Assembly (NCBI GenBank): GCA_026545225.1
Contig: CM048847.1
Span: 11,960,501-12,024,500, forward strand
Origin: Cornus controversa
Lineage: Eukaryota > Streptophyta > Magnoliopsida > Cornales > Cornaceae
DNA: 64,000 bases
Direction: 5' to 3'
Part shown: positions 47,195 to 59,284 of the stretch, in pieces
Layout: each line of letters opens with the position of its first letter
How positions within the stretch are numbered: position 1 is the first letter of the stretch
The notes under the pieces: model-generated
Seen by the model: the letters and a program-made list of their open reading frames with translations, nothing else
Told to the model about the DNA's origin: nothing
The model's database searches: none
Position numbers and translations under genes: made by a program

Positions 47195-50100
47195 ATGGAC
47201 GATAGCTGTGCGGTATGCGCGGAGAGCCTGGAATGGGTAGCTTACGGAGCGTGTGGTCACCGGGAGGTGTGCTCCACCTGCGTCGCTCGTCTTCGCTTCA
47301 TCTGCGACGATCGCCGTTGTTGTATTTGCAAGACCGACTGCAACATCGTTTTCATTACCAAGGTTTACAATATTATTCGATTTGAGAGTTATATAGTCAT
47401 TGAATCGTATTTTCTGATAAGAAGATAGCATGTTCTATTGCAATTCATCACAAGCCATTTAATTAATTTGGATTCGTAGTTTTGGGGTCCCATAAAAGCC
47501 ATGTTGGATTGGAATGGATTTATCCTGTTCATCACTGAACTTCACTTGATTGCTCCATAGATTATTGTTTTCAATGAATTTTCTTTTTGCTGCCCGACTT
47601 ACTTACATAATGTGATTTTCAAATATTTGGTTTCACACTGTGAAGCTGATGCGAGGTATTGAGATTGCCTGCTACTAAATCTGCAGCTATAAATAAATGT
47701 AATGTGGAGATTGATCATTAACAGTGTTTAGCATTCAGTAGGCTTTTATTTTATTTTTCTTGGGTGGTCAATTTATTAAAACAATGACCAGTTATGATTG
47801 TTGTTGATGCGGGCTTTGCTATTGACTAAGGGTGTGCTTTTTGTTTGGCTGATGTTCAGGCTCTAGGAGATTATACCAGGATGATTAATGACTTTTCACT
47901 CTTGCCATCTGAATTAAGGGAGGGTCGAGTGGGATCATATTGGTATCATGAGGACACACAAGGACTCTTTGATGATTTGGACCATTACAAGATGATCAAG
48001 GCAATGTGCAAGCTTTCTTGCAGTGTATGTGACAAGATAGAGGAGCAACCGAATGATGGCTCAAAGAGACGGGGGAAATTTAGGAATATTGAGCAGCTCA
48101 AAGGTCATCTGTTCCATCAGCATAGATTGGTCATGTGCAGTTTGTGTTTGGAAGGAAGAAAGGTGATATTCCATAAGATTTATGACATCATATAGGATCT
48201 TCTTTTTCAGTTTCAGTTGCCTTTTTTTTTTTTATTATTTATTGATTGGTTGGATTTGACTTTTTAGTGTTGTGTGGAACTTTTGTATGGAGTCTATGGA
48301 CAGTCATATATGTATGTTTTACACTTGCAAATTTATATTTTAGAAAACAAAAATTTTAGAACGCTTCATGGGAAAAGTTGGGTTATTGCTTGGTACAATG
48401 GTAAAAACTTGACTGACAAGCATGATGACACAAGTTCGAGTCTTGAGAGCAGCAACTTTGAGGAAAATAATGCCAAAGGTTAGGTTTGTCTTTAGTCACC
48501 CGGGATAGACAAAACATATACTATGCCCCTTTCAATTTTGGTAAAAGACAATAGGGAATGTAGATTACTAATCCTTAAGATCTATTGCATGTTTGACATC
48601 ATATCATCATATGTAGAGCCTACCTATTAGATTGTGCATGGAATGCATAAAATCACATTTCTTAATAAACCTTGCACAAAACTTATGAACCTTTAATTGC
48701 TATAAGTGCATTGAGTCTGTGAAGAAAGACAAAGTGGCCTATGGTTTAAAGGATACAGCTTGTTATGGTAGTAATGAAAAATGAAGTTGATGTTCTATTC
48801 ACATGCAATAAAAGAAAGAAGTTTTTGTTGTATGGTCTGTTAATGCATAATGAAGACAAATGGGTGTGTTTTTAAGGAGTGTAGATTCAAGTGGAAAGAG
48901 TAGAGGATGAACCAAAAAAATTGTGTATTAAGGTGATGAGGAAATAAATGATTGTTTATTGCTTTGTTGATGAGGCAGCCCAAGTACTCTGTGTGTTTGT
49001 TGACCTAGTATAGCTGTATCTGTAAAGGGTAAACATTACTAAAAACTACTGAAATTAAACTGAGTTTTAAAAACGCAGCAGTCCCATTCTGTGAATTGGG
49101 CAAATCAGGTTCTAAGTAGAAAAATTTATTGAACAAGTACTTAAAAGTAGACTATATCAAGTCCCTATGAAGCTTATAAATCTTATTCAGGATATGTATA
49201 GTAAAAATATTAAAATTTAAGACCAAATAGTTACTCAAAATAACTATTTTCGATATTTAGGTTCAATATTACAAAAAAATGGGGAGGTAGATGGTGATAT
49301 AGTAAGTAGGATTGGAGCAAGGTGGACAAAATGGAGGCAAGCTAGTGGCATCCTATGTGACAAACGAATTTCAAATAAATTAAAAGAAAATTTCTATAGG
49401 ACGGGTATTAGACCAATTATTTTGCGTGGAGCAGAGTGTTGGACATAGAAAAAAAAAACAAGAACAACAAATTCATGTAGCGGAAATGAGGATGCTATGA
49501 TGGATAATAGGAGTACTAGAAGAGATAGGATTAGTAATGAATAAGTGAGAGGTAAGTTAATAGTAGCTCCTATTAGTGACAAAATTAGAGAAAGTAGGCT
49601 TAGGTGGTATGGTCATATACAATGTAGAGCCGAAGATGCACCGGTTAGGAGAGGGAGAGTTGTTTGCCTAGAAGGTAAGCGACAAGGCTGACCACAACTT
49701 ACATGGGATGAAGTAAATAAAAATGATTTTAAAAATCTAAATATTGTAAGAGACATGGTTTTTAATAGGAAAGAATGGAAAAAAGAATTCATGTGGCCGA
49801 CTCCATCCATGTGGGACAAAGGCAAGGATGAAGATGATGACTTAAAACTACTAGTTTGAATCTATGAGTTCAGTCTATGCTTATCGTGGAGAATAGATGA
49901 AGGGATCTGTCTAATAGATGAAGGGCTCTGTCTTGTTTAGAGCAAGAACAAGTCTCTCTTTTTTTGGGGGGGAGCAGAGTAGTCAAAGAATGAACCAAAC
50001 CAAATGATTGTTCTAGAATGGCTATTCTTCATAATTGCTCCTTGTGATGCAGATCTATGTGGCTTTCATATCATGGTTATCAAAATTGCGATCCTGATTG

Positions 50101-53100
50101 TAGGATCGTACTATCCTACGATCCAAAAGTGAGGAATCAATCCAGATCATACACAAAATCATCTTCATATGGGATCGTGGTAAACTCAGTGGGATCGTGA
50201 ATGGAGTTATGGGATCATGCAGAATCGACCTATTCTATCATTTTAATGTTCTGTCGTTTTGTTTAATATTGGTTGGGCTTCCAGCTTCTTCTTTAAAATA
50301 TTTGTGGTATTTGCCTATTTGAAGCACAAGGCCCAACTTTTTAAAGCCCACTTGCAAATTAAAAAAAAAATCTGTAGAAGCATGAAAACAGAATCGAGGG
50401 CACAAAAATTCTCCAACTTCTCTGTGACACGAAGTCTTTCTCTCAATAGCGATTGCCTTGAAGAACAGCAGATGAAGAGAGAAGATACCCAATGAAAAAA
50501 AAATGGAGCTAGGGTTTCGGGTGAAGAAGAAGAGAGAGAGTGAAAGAGAGAGAGAGAGAGAGAGAGAGGAACGAGAGAGCTTACCTGAGAAAATGAGAGA
50601 AGCTGTCACTGATCGTTGATCGCTAGTCTCGGCTGATTTCACTCGACGAGAGATGTCTGAGGACATTGAAATAAAATTTGTATACTTACCATCTTTATAT
50701 ATTAGCAACATCTATATTATGTGGTAGCGCCTATTATAACTAATATGCAAACCAATCATATTTTAACTTGCAAAGGGAAAAAAAAAATCTGTTTCAATAT
50801 TTTTGTATGAACTTATCCCTAGATATATAATGTACTTTTATATGTTTTCTTGTGTTTTTGGCTTATTCTCTATTAATTTTAGAGATATTTTTATTTAGAA
50901 AGTTAGTTTGAGTTGTTTTTTAACTAGTTTTGTATGATCTTACGATCCTCGATCTGATCCTACAATCTCGATTCTACGGACCCCCCATCGATCCTACGTA
51001 GTACCCCGATCCTAACAATCTTGTTGTATATTATTATGTTACATAACAGTCTTGGTCATGGAGGGAGGATGTATTCTGTCTGCATGTTAATACTTGGTTA
51101 TGGTTATAAAATATAGCTCTCTCTCCCTTGACAACTAGTTCGTTGCTGAATGTTGGATGGGAAAGCTACTTTGATTATGCTAAGGTGGTCTGAGATGAGG
51201 TCTTAGTATGGATAGGAAAGAGATATAAAATGTGGTGGATGGATTGATGTGCCCTGGTGAAACTATTGGTTGTTTTTTTGGCCAAGAAAGTTTGACATCT
51301 TATATTCGGGTTATCTAGATGTTAATGGAGCTACAGACTACAGAATGCATCTTATCAAATAAATGGGTTTATTTTATTGTATTTTGGTTTAAATTGTTTT
51401 GGGCATAAAACATTGGTGCAGATACTGTAGTATGGAACTTCGCTTTCTCATCTGGAAGATTAGAGATCTCTGCTGGATTGTGTACCTTCCGTATCACTGT
51501 TATTATTATTTGACATGATGATTTCACTACTTTCAATTGGGATGAATCAGGTATTTATTTGTGAACAAAAGCTATATACTAGAGCACAACTTAATCAGCA
51601 TATAAACACCGGCGACTCTGAGGTGGATGGAACTGAAAGTGAAAGAGGTGGCTTTATGGGGCATCCTATGTGTGAATTCTGCAGAACCCCATTTTATGGA
51701 GATAACGAACTTTACTTGCACATGTCTACTGAACACTATACCTGTCATATATGCCAAAGGTAAAGCATGCCTTTTTAAAAAATGAAATGCAAGTACTTTT
51801 TTTATTGATATTCAGAATAAGTAAATCTCACATAACAGTTTATGCTGTTTCATGCAGGCAGAATCCTGGGCAATACGAGTACTATAAGAATTATGATGAC
51901 TTGGAGGCAAGATTTTTTCTCCTTTTCTATAATAATGTTTACCCTCATCACCATATGGCATTCTGAGTCAAGTTATCTGTTTTAACAAATTGCTTCCTCA
52001 CAGATCCACTTCCGTCGAGAGCATTTCTTATGTGAGGATGAGGCCTGCCTTGCTAAGAAATTTGTCGTCTTTCAGTCTGAAGCTGAGATGAAGGTGAATT
52101 TTGGGAGGACATGTGGTGTATAGTGGATGATTTCTTGTTTCTTTATGCATATGTACTTGTAGAACGTTTGTATATATGATATGTTGCTTGTGTGTTTTCA
52201 AGGAATATACAAATTTTGCACGGCTAGAGGTAGCTTTGATTTTTTTATTCCCTTTTCGTACATTATAAATTGTTTTAATCCCTTGCTTCTTTTTGTCTTT
52301 GAAATTTCAGAGACATAATGCTATTGAACATGGAGGACGCATGTCTCGTTCTAAGCGTAACAGTGTTCTTCAGGCATGTATTCTTTCTATCTGTTGCCCT
52401 TATAAGTACAAATTAGTTCTTTCTGGAAGGCCTCTGTTCATGCGTGCTGCTTTTCTATTCACCAATTGATGAACATTCTTGTTTCGTTCATTTTGAAGCT
52501 AATCTGCTCATTCAATTTCCATTTGTCACATTTTGTTGCCTCCTTTTTTTCCCCTTTATTTATTGGTATCATGAGCACGACAATATGATGTGGTTTCTTT
52601 TTTTCTTTTTACCATTTGCCCAGATTCCGACCAGCTTTCGATATCGACGAAGTAATGAACAAGATAACCGACGTGGAAGGGGACGGACTTTCCGTCGTGA
52701 CGCTTTTGACAATCAACTTTCCATGGCTATTCTAGCCAGTTTTGAGTTTGCTAATGCTGATGACACATTTCATGATTCATTACCATCCAACATGCAATTA
52801 ATTCCTGATAGTGCAGAGATAAGTGATATTGATCCAATCATTCAACCACTTGAAGCACTTGCTACAACAGATTCTGAGCCACCTTCAAGATATCGTCAGG
52901 CCTTGTCACAGAGCTCAAGGAATGCACCACCTGAAGAGTCTTCCTTTCCTCCCCTCCCCATGGCACCAAACAGCAGTCGGCAAAAATCCAAACATGAGCC
53001 TGAGGGCCAGAGCTCAAGGAATGCAGCACCGCAGGAGTCTTCCTTTCCTCCCCTCCCCATGGCACCAAGTAGCAGTCGGCAAAAATCCAAACATGAGCCT

Positions 53101-54465
53101 GAGAACCAGAGCTCAAGGAATGCAGCACCTCAGGAGTCTTCCTTTCCTCCCCTCCCCATGGCACCAACCAACAGTCGGCAAAAATCCAAACATGAGTCTG
53201 AGGGGTTACCAAAAAACACTATGGCTGCTCATCTGCGTCGCCAAAGCAATGTAAACGTGGTGGTTAATTCGACTCAGGCCTGGCCTGCTGCCGCTCGTGG
53301 ATCTGTTCTACCTGCAACTAGTTTAATCCATAATAGACCGACAGCAAATAATGCAACTGGATCATCATTTAGTTCTGTTCAAACGAAATCGACAGCAGAT
53401 GGACCTGCACCTTCTAGTTATTCAAGCATTTCTCGGGCTCGACCAGCATCACTTCATGAACCTTCATCTGCTGGTTCTTTGAGTTCGTCAAGGAATTTGG
53501 GCAGCACCAGTAGGATCAGCCACTCCACATCAGCGCCAAACCTTGTTGAGACTGGATCTTTTGGTCCTTCCATTTCTGATTTTCCTCCGGTCTCTGCAAC
53601 ACAGATCCGCGTATCACCCACAAGTGGCCAGGCAGTGTCGAATGTGGAAGATGTTCACACTGCGAACAAGTCTTTGGTGGAAAGAATACGTGCTGCTCTA
53701 CAATTTGATCAAGACAAATACGCTTCATTTAAAGACATATCTGCAGAATACCGTCAGGGTTTAGTGGACACTGGGACATATCTAGTGTATGTGGATCAGT
53801 TTGGGTTGTCACATCTTGTTCTTGAGTTAGCTAGGCTCCTTCCTGATTCTCAAAAGCAGAAAGAACTTGTTGAGACATATAATGCGAGTTTGAGAAGTAA
53901 TGGTTCACAAGCAACTGAAAACAGTTTCAAGAAAGGTAAAGGGAAACGTGCAGATTCTGAAAACAGTAATTTGAAGGATAACTTGTCAGATAACATTTTT
54001 AGCACTGTAAAGAAACTGCAGTCGAGCTACAGGCCCTCAGAAGAAGAGGTGGAAGTGTTGTCAAAGGATGGGTACCGGGCTGACAAAGGCAAGTCGAAGG
54101 CAAAGGATAATGAGCGGCAGGCAGAATTGCGTTCACCTAGTGAATCGTCTGTAAAGCTGAAGGGGCAAGATGATTCCCAGTCAGCTGGTACTGGATCAGA
54201 CCAAAACTCGGGGAATGGGGGTGGGAAAAGTAAGCAGCGGAAGAAAACCTCAAAGTTTCACAGAGCCCGTTTAGGCGACGGCTCAGTGGCAGCACTTTTG
54301 GATCTCAAAGATTCTGATCCTGATCCAGATCCAGATCTGGATTTTATGGAGGCAGCAACCAGTGGGAACAATAATCCTACTGAAGGGTTGCCTGCACGTG
54401 GTGTTTGGCGAAATGGTGGTGGTCAGAGACTTTTGGCAAAAGCTCCAAGAAATCCCAAAAAGTGA
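47195..54465 (+). CDS. RING/C2H2 E3 ubiquitin ligase, ZNF598/HEL2 family (7 exons, 907 aa)
   Basis: Exons: 47195-47362, 47860-48162, 51551-51759, 51858-51906, 52004-52093, 52311-52373 and 52624-54465 (TGA). The product has an N-terminal C3HC4 RING (C5, C8, C20, H22, C26, C29, C42, C45). CxxC zinc-finger pairs follow near residues 110-113, 149-152, 198-201 and 222-225. Then come the conserved IHFRREHFLCEDEACLAKKF and IPTSFRYRR blocks, a low-complexity region with FPPLP motifs, and a C-terminal helical domain (about 640-720; LVERIRAALQFDQDKYASF). This order and length match ZNF598/Hel2, which ubiquitinate small-subunit proteins on collided ribosomes. The ATG is the first in exon 1, directly before the RING. 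Introns 4 and 6 start with GC instead of GT. Intron 2 (3.4 kb) holds SINE and LINE debris. No lesion is seen. Confidence 0.93.
48385..48520 (+). mobile_element. SINE-like remnant in intron 2
   Basis: Box-A-like ttggtacaatggtaa (near 48389) and box-B-like aagttcgagtctt (48431-48443) are followed by a body with 'aaggttaggtttgtctttag', as in Au-type SINEs. It is more diverged than the copy at 3629. Confidence 0.55.
49150..49860 (+). mobile_element. RTE-type LINE fragment in intron 2
   Basis: A short RT piece (VPMKLINLIQDMY) is joined to the C-terminal region: FRYLGSILQKNGEVDGDIVS, RIGARWTKWRQASGILCDKR and FYRTGIRPIILRGAECW. After shifts it continues LRWYGHIQCRAEDAPVRRGR and RKEWKKEFMWPTPSMWDKG. 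These are hallmark sequences of plant RTE-like LINEs. The middle of the RT is deleted and several stops are present. Confidence 0.88.
50075..51030. mobile_element. Possible non-autonomous DNA element with GGATCGTA-rich ends in intron 2
   Basis: The left part (50090-50220) repeats gatcctg, taggatcgta and gggatcgtg. The right part (50935-51015) repeats the complement, cttacgatcc, gatcctac and cccgatcctaac. Inverted, subterminally repeated ends with an unrelated middle suggest a DNA transposon derivative. Exact ends and target duplication were not found. Confidence 0.45.
52909..53205 (+). repeat. 99-bp in-frame triplication in exon 7
   Basis: Units start at 52909, 53008 and 53107 and end at 53205, exactly 99 bp each (33 codons, residues about 390-488). 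Each encodes QSSRNA, ESSFPPLPMAP and SRQKSKHE in order. The units differ by only a few bases, so the expansion is recent. Confidence 0.97.
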
Positions 54466-55035
54466 ATGCATTTTGGCTTTAATTTTTGCTGGAAATGTGC
54501 CAGTAGTGTTTATGATTAAGCTGGCATTTGATGAGAAATTTCATCTTTCACTCCGTTGTGTGTGTTTCAATATCATTTACAGGTTGAGCTGGCTTATCTG
54601 ATCTGATGTTGTTGAGAGCCTAGACAAAGTGATACCTTATGTGCAGCATGGTAATTGGGATCGATGGAACAATGTTGTTTTGAAAGGGTTGGTCTATCCT
54701 TCTATCAATTTATATGTTGATGATTAATTTTTCCTTTCTTTTTTGGAGATAATTTTTTTAAGTTCTCCCTTTTGATTGTCTTGAGTTTTTTTGGGTTGTC
54801 AAAAACTCTTGTATGTTGAATACAGCAGCATTGATAGAACTGAGCAAGGCAATTGTTTTCAGTTGTGTATATTGCGTATGTTGACACTACTACTGTCTTA
54901 TTCTCTATTGTCTGGTCATGTACTTTCACTTCATAAGATGAATTTGTTTTAACCTTTTTTTCTGTTTGAGCTGCCAAAAAACACCCACTATGTTTCCAGG
55001 AGACTCGAATCCACTTTGAAAGGAGAATAAACCTG
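54466..55035. other. 3' flank of the HEL2-like gene
   Basis: Probable 3' untranslated region and flank. No further gene. Confidence 0.5.
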
Positions 55036-55039
55036 GCTG

Positions 55040-55370
55040 GTACATGCAGCCAAAGTGACTAGATGTATCGATTTCCAAGATACTACTAGGTCTCAGGCCG
55101 GTACAAGACTATCGATTTCCGAGATACTACTAGGTCTCAGGCCGGTACAAGCAGTTAAAGTGACTAGGCGTTTTGATTTTTGAGATACTACTAGGTCACA
55201 ACCAATACAAGTAGCTAAAGTGACTAGGTGTTTCGATTCCCGAAATACTACTAGGTCATATTTTGAATTATTCGATTCCCGAGATACTACTAAGTCACAT
55301 TTCGGTACAAGCAGCTAAAGTGATTAGGCGTTTCAATCTCCAAGATACTACTAGGTCACAGATAATTTGG
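55040..55370 (+). repeat. Minisatellite of 60-61-bp and 39-44-bp units
   Basis: The marker gatactacta (one copy aatactacta) lies at 55079, 55123, 55184, 55244, 55283 and 55344. Spacings are 44, 61, 60, 39 and 61. Full units read 'gtacaagcagctaaagtgac', 'taggcgtttcgattcc', 'gagatactactaggtcac'. The short units lack the middle block. Confidence 0.93.
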
Positions 55371-57330
55371 GTCATTGACCGGTTTTTTTTTCTTTTGTGA
55401 TTTTATAGAAGAGAAAACTTGTGTACAAGGAAAGCAGGGTCATAGGCCTCTTAAGTAGAAGCCCACCAACAACTACTAGAACCAAAGACTAAGCAACCTA
55501 CAAAACAGCAAGTAAAGGAGAGCAGTTTTTCTCTCACAATAACAAATTAAGGGTGCATGGAATGGACGACCAGACAAGTCCCTCAACACAAGTCATTGAT
55601 TTGATTTCAGCAATTTCTCTCTCTCTCTCCATTCAAGAGGGTGATATGTGTTTTAATGAGATGTGATACTGGTAACGCAATTTGATATCTCATGTAATTA
55701 ATAGGGTGATAAAAGTGTATATTGCATTGTGTATGTTATATATTGCTTTATGATGTGACAAAATTGTCACCAATACTTGCCTCATTGGAAAAGACTGCGT
55801 GAAGTACCTCAAATGAGAGGATTTTATCCCACTTTGAAGACACTTGCACAGTTCTGAATATAAAATAGTTCTAAAATTGACACTTTTCATGGCTCCTCCT
55901 ACACACACACACACACTCTCAGTCCGCACTCTAATCAGTTAAGGGGGAGATATCCTTGTAACGCCATATCCATTCAAACTCACTCTCATTGAGTACACTT
56001 ATATTTATGTTTTACATTTTTTGTTGAACATTAAAATTTATGTTATCAACATCACATGTTTTTCGATTGGGAAAAAAAGGGAAAATAAAATAAGAAAAAC
56101 TAAGAGAAGAGAATGGGTGAGAAAATAATTATTTGCTTTTGTTTGGTAGATGAGAGAAACTAATTAAATGGATAGAAAAAAGAAAAGAATAAGAAGGGAA
56201 GAGAAATGAAAGGGGAAAATAGGGAATCAGAAATGGTTTCTAACATTTTCTCCTCTCTTATTTGGTAGGACGTAGGAGTGAATTAAAGAGTAAATAACAG
56301 AAAAGAAAATAAAACAAAGAGAAAGTTAATTTCCTTTGTTTAAGAAGAGAGAGTGGGAGGAATTGAAAATTTGTCTTCTTTTCTTTTATTCTCTCAAACC
56401 AAATACACAATATATAAATGAACAGCCTATGTTCCTTTCATGCATGCTTTGGGGTCAACTATAATTTTATACTTTGAATATTATTTTAAGTTTGGTTCAA
56501 GAAACAGAGAATGCACTCTCTCAAATCCATCCAAACATGAGTTGTAAAAGTAAGTATTCTTTCTCATCTACTGCATGCATGTGCATGCATGTGGAGGGAG
56601 ATCTTAATTAACATGGTATATATATATATATATATGAATGTACTGCTCATATTTTTGAATTCACACACATGCAGACATATTAACTCTACTTCTAGATATC
56701 GTAGGATGACATATCTGCTGAAGTAAACAATAAATATCCATAGTTAGCCATTGCCTATAACTAACTTTCTCGTTCCATTTTCCTGAGAAAATGATTCCAC
56801 ACCAGAAAGTTGTTTTTTTGCTTTTAACCCATTACACCATACCATATGCAAAAGCCGTGTTATGTTTTCTAAACGACTTCCTTCATGAACCCATCACCAC
56901 CTTATATATAGTCTGTTTCTCCAATGTGATCAATTCATCGACATCCAGTGCCCAAAACACAACATAGAAGGAGCCCATACATGCAAAAGGTGTACATTTA
57001 GGACCAGCCGGCAAGCTTTTCTCATCATATACAAATTACAATAGCCATTAAATACTGACAACCCCTTTACTATATGTCACTAATTTATTTGTTTAATGAA
57101 ATAATTACAAGTGGATGAGTAAAAAAAAGAGATTCTAATCCAATCCAGACAGAATCAAATCACAGCAAGAGAACAGTAACACAATAGAAAATTAACACAT
57201 CCAAACAGCATTCGTCAGAATTCTATTAATGCATGCCTTTCAGAAACATTAACACGTGGTACAACTCAAGCTGTGAAGAAGAAACATTACATTATAGACG
57301 ACGACGACGACGACAACAACAACAAAAAAA
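55371..57330. other. Intergenic, no gene recognised
   Basis: Purine-rich low-complexity sequence at 56060-56390 and a short (AT)n at about 56617-56635. A (GAC)n/(AAC)n run at 57297-57326 leads into the ABC-transporter remnant. Confidence 0.5.
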
Positions 57331-57334
57331 GAGA

Positions 57335-57716
57335 ATGGCAGAGCATACAGAAAGAGCAGATGACATAGAATCTCTTAGCACAGAGCTGCAGAGATGGAAA
57401 GATACATCAGGTCATCCTTTGGTCACCTGCAGGCATCAAGTTTTAGGAGTAATATATTACTTCAGATGAAAGGTCATTTCGAGAAAATGACGATGAAATA
57501 GAGTTGCAGTGGGCTGCAATTGAAAGATTACCCACGTACAAACAACTTAGAACATCATTATTCAGCAAGGAAGAAGAGATGAGCAAGGCAGCGATTGACG
57601 TCACCGAGCTTGGAGCTCTAGAACGGCATGTATTCATTGAGAAGCTCTTGAAGAAAATCGAGCTAGACAAACAATCACCAGTTGTAACAAAAAATGAGAG
57701 AGAGAATTGACAAGTA
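57335..57716 (+). pseudogene. PDR-type ABC transporter (ABCG) N-terminal fragment
   Basis: It begins MAEHTERADDIESLSTEL, typical of pleiotropic drug-resistance ABCG N-termini. After a frameshift near 57430 it reads [10 protein letters not shown], and in yet another frame [38 protein letters not shown] and, shifted again with a stop, MRERIDK before a GT donor. ABCG/PDR proteins are about 1,400-residue plasma-membrane pumps. Only the first 120 or so residues are present, without any nucleotide-binding or membrane domain. At least three shifts and one stop show a pseudogene. Confidence 0.82.
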
Positions 57717-57832
57717 AGCTTGCATCCCTTAATTTTCTCCATCCTTCATCTTGTCAAATCTTAAGCTGTATCTCACCTAAAACCAATTGGTGCTAAGGAG
57801 GGCAAACTTTTAATCTTTGAGAAATGCTAAAC

Positions 57833-59150
57833 GTCATGATGTTGGGCTTTTAAAGATAATATTCAAGAGGGTTAGATGAATCCTACATCAACAAATGGAT
57901 CCATGCAACTCCATATTTCAACTTAAATCAGCCAAGGAAGAGGTCCAAGAGAATTACAGCAGCCTAAGGAGGTTATGGGCCTAAAGCCCAATTCTACGCT
58001 TAATATAATTTTAATCCCGTTTTAGAAAAAGACCCGGAAGTTATATTTTTGAGCCTCAAATTGACTTAATTCTCACGTAGATTGAACGGAATTTGATTCT
58101 GGACACTTTTTTATTTCACTAAATGCCGTGAATCGAACTTCTAGTGGGTCAAAAGTTGGGCCGAACATCAGTAGAAAAATTCACCTGTTTAGTGATGAGG
58201 GAAAACCTAATTATTTCTTAATTGGATTAGGACTTGATGTATGTATTCTCTTGGGATATAAAGTGATGAATTAGGGACTATTTTGGGAGAGCTTTTGGAT
58301 GCCATTGAACAGATTTTGCAAAGCTTTGGAGTGGAGAATGAAGTCTTTCGCGTATTTCATGAAGATAATGCCTTCTACCTTAACCGTTGAAGTTTCTTCT
58401 TCTTCCATGAGCGGCTAGTTTATCCACTAGGGTTTTGATGTAGCCCTAACTAAGCATCAATGGTTTGATTGTTTTAATTATTGGAGATTTTTGTATGCAT
58501 GCATAGATTGTGTAATTTAGAGAATTCTTCTTATAAAATTGAGCAATAAAAGTCATATAAATTCAATTTCAATGATTTCTTATCTTGTCTTAGATATTTA
58601 GTTGTTGTTATTGAACTCAATCTCTCTTATTTTCTGTAATTATGACATAATGGTAATCATTTAATATATCATTAAAAACTTTGATGGAGTATGCCTAGAG
58701 AAGATGGACCATACTGCAGCCTAGAGTAGAGTAGTTAGGTAGATGGCCCATGCCAATCGAAGATAGTCCATGACTTAGCCTTAATCATATGTTATCTTCT
58801 TGACGGATGAAGGTGACCTTGTAGCCACCGATACCACTTATGTATGATATAATTACCCATAGTTAGTTCAATTGGCCATTGATTGTGAAGTTAGTGGGGA
58901 AATCAATAACCCTAGATTTATCTGATATTTTCTACACTCTTTAGTTTTTCTTGCTTTTGTTTAATTGCTTCATTAGATAATTTAGATAAAAAAATCAATA
59001 ACCTATTCTTTCTTAATTTAATTAGAATTAATTCCGAATATCCAACTCAGTCAAACCACAGTCCCTGAGGTTCGACACCCCTTTTGACAGCCTTATTCTG
59101 TAAGGAATTCGTTCTATTGCGAAGTGTGATAATTTTAATTGATACACTTA
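57833..59150 (+). mobile_element. Gypsy-type LTR, copy 2 (5' truncated)
   Basis: Matches 5516-6750 along its length: 'tgggcttttaaa', 'ccatatttcaactyaaatca', 'ttaatcccgtttt', the TATA region 'tattctcttggg.tataaa', and an LTR-type end 'ggaattcgttctattgcga'. The first 125 bp or so of copy 1 are missing. No internal element sequence follows. Confidence 0.7.
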
Positions 59151-59284
59151 CCAACGAATCAATTGGAATGTGTGATTGATGTTAGTACCTTTCATTTATG
59201 ATATGAGTGATGTATGAAGGATTTGAGGTTGATAGATTGTGGATTGAGCTCAAAATAAGCAAGGTGAGAGATTGCAACATTTTT

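Noticed and set aside
51906..51950. GT donor at aatgtttacc as an alternative end of exon 4
   Set aside because: It keeps the frame but inserts about 11 hydrophobic residues between DDLE and IHFRRE, blocks that are adjacent in the family as I remember it.
52444..52623. Upstream extension of the large HEL2 exon 7 open frame
   Set aside because: It is intron sequence; the acceptor at 52623 and the conserved IPTSFRY start fix the exon at 52624.
52862..53212. Minus- and other-frame ORFs over the FPPLP repeat
   Set aside because: Shadows of the triplicated coding exon; repeats keep several frames open.
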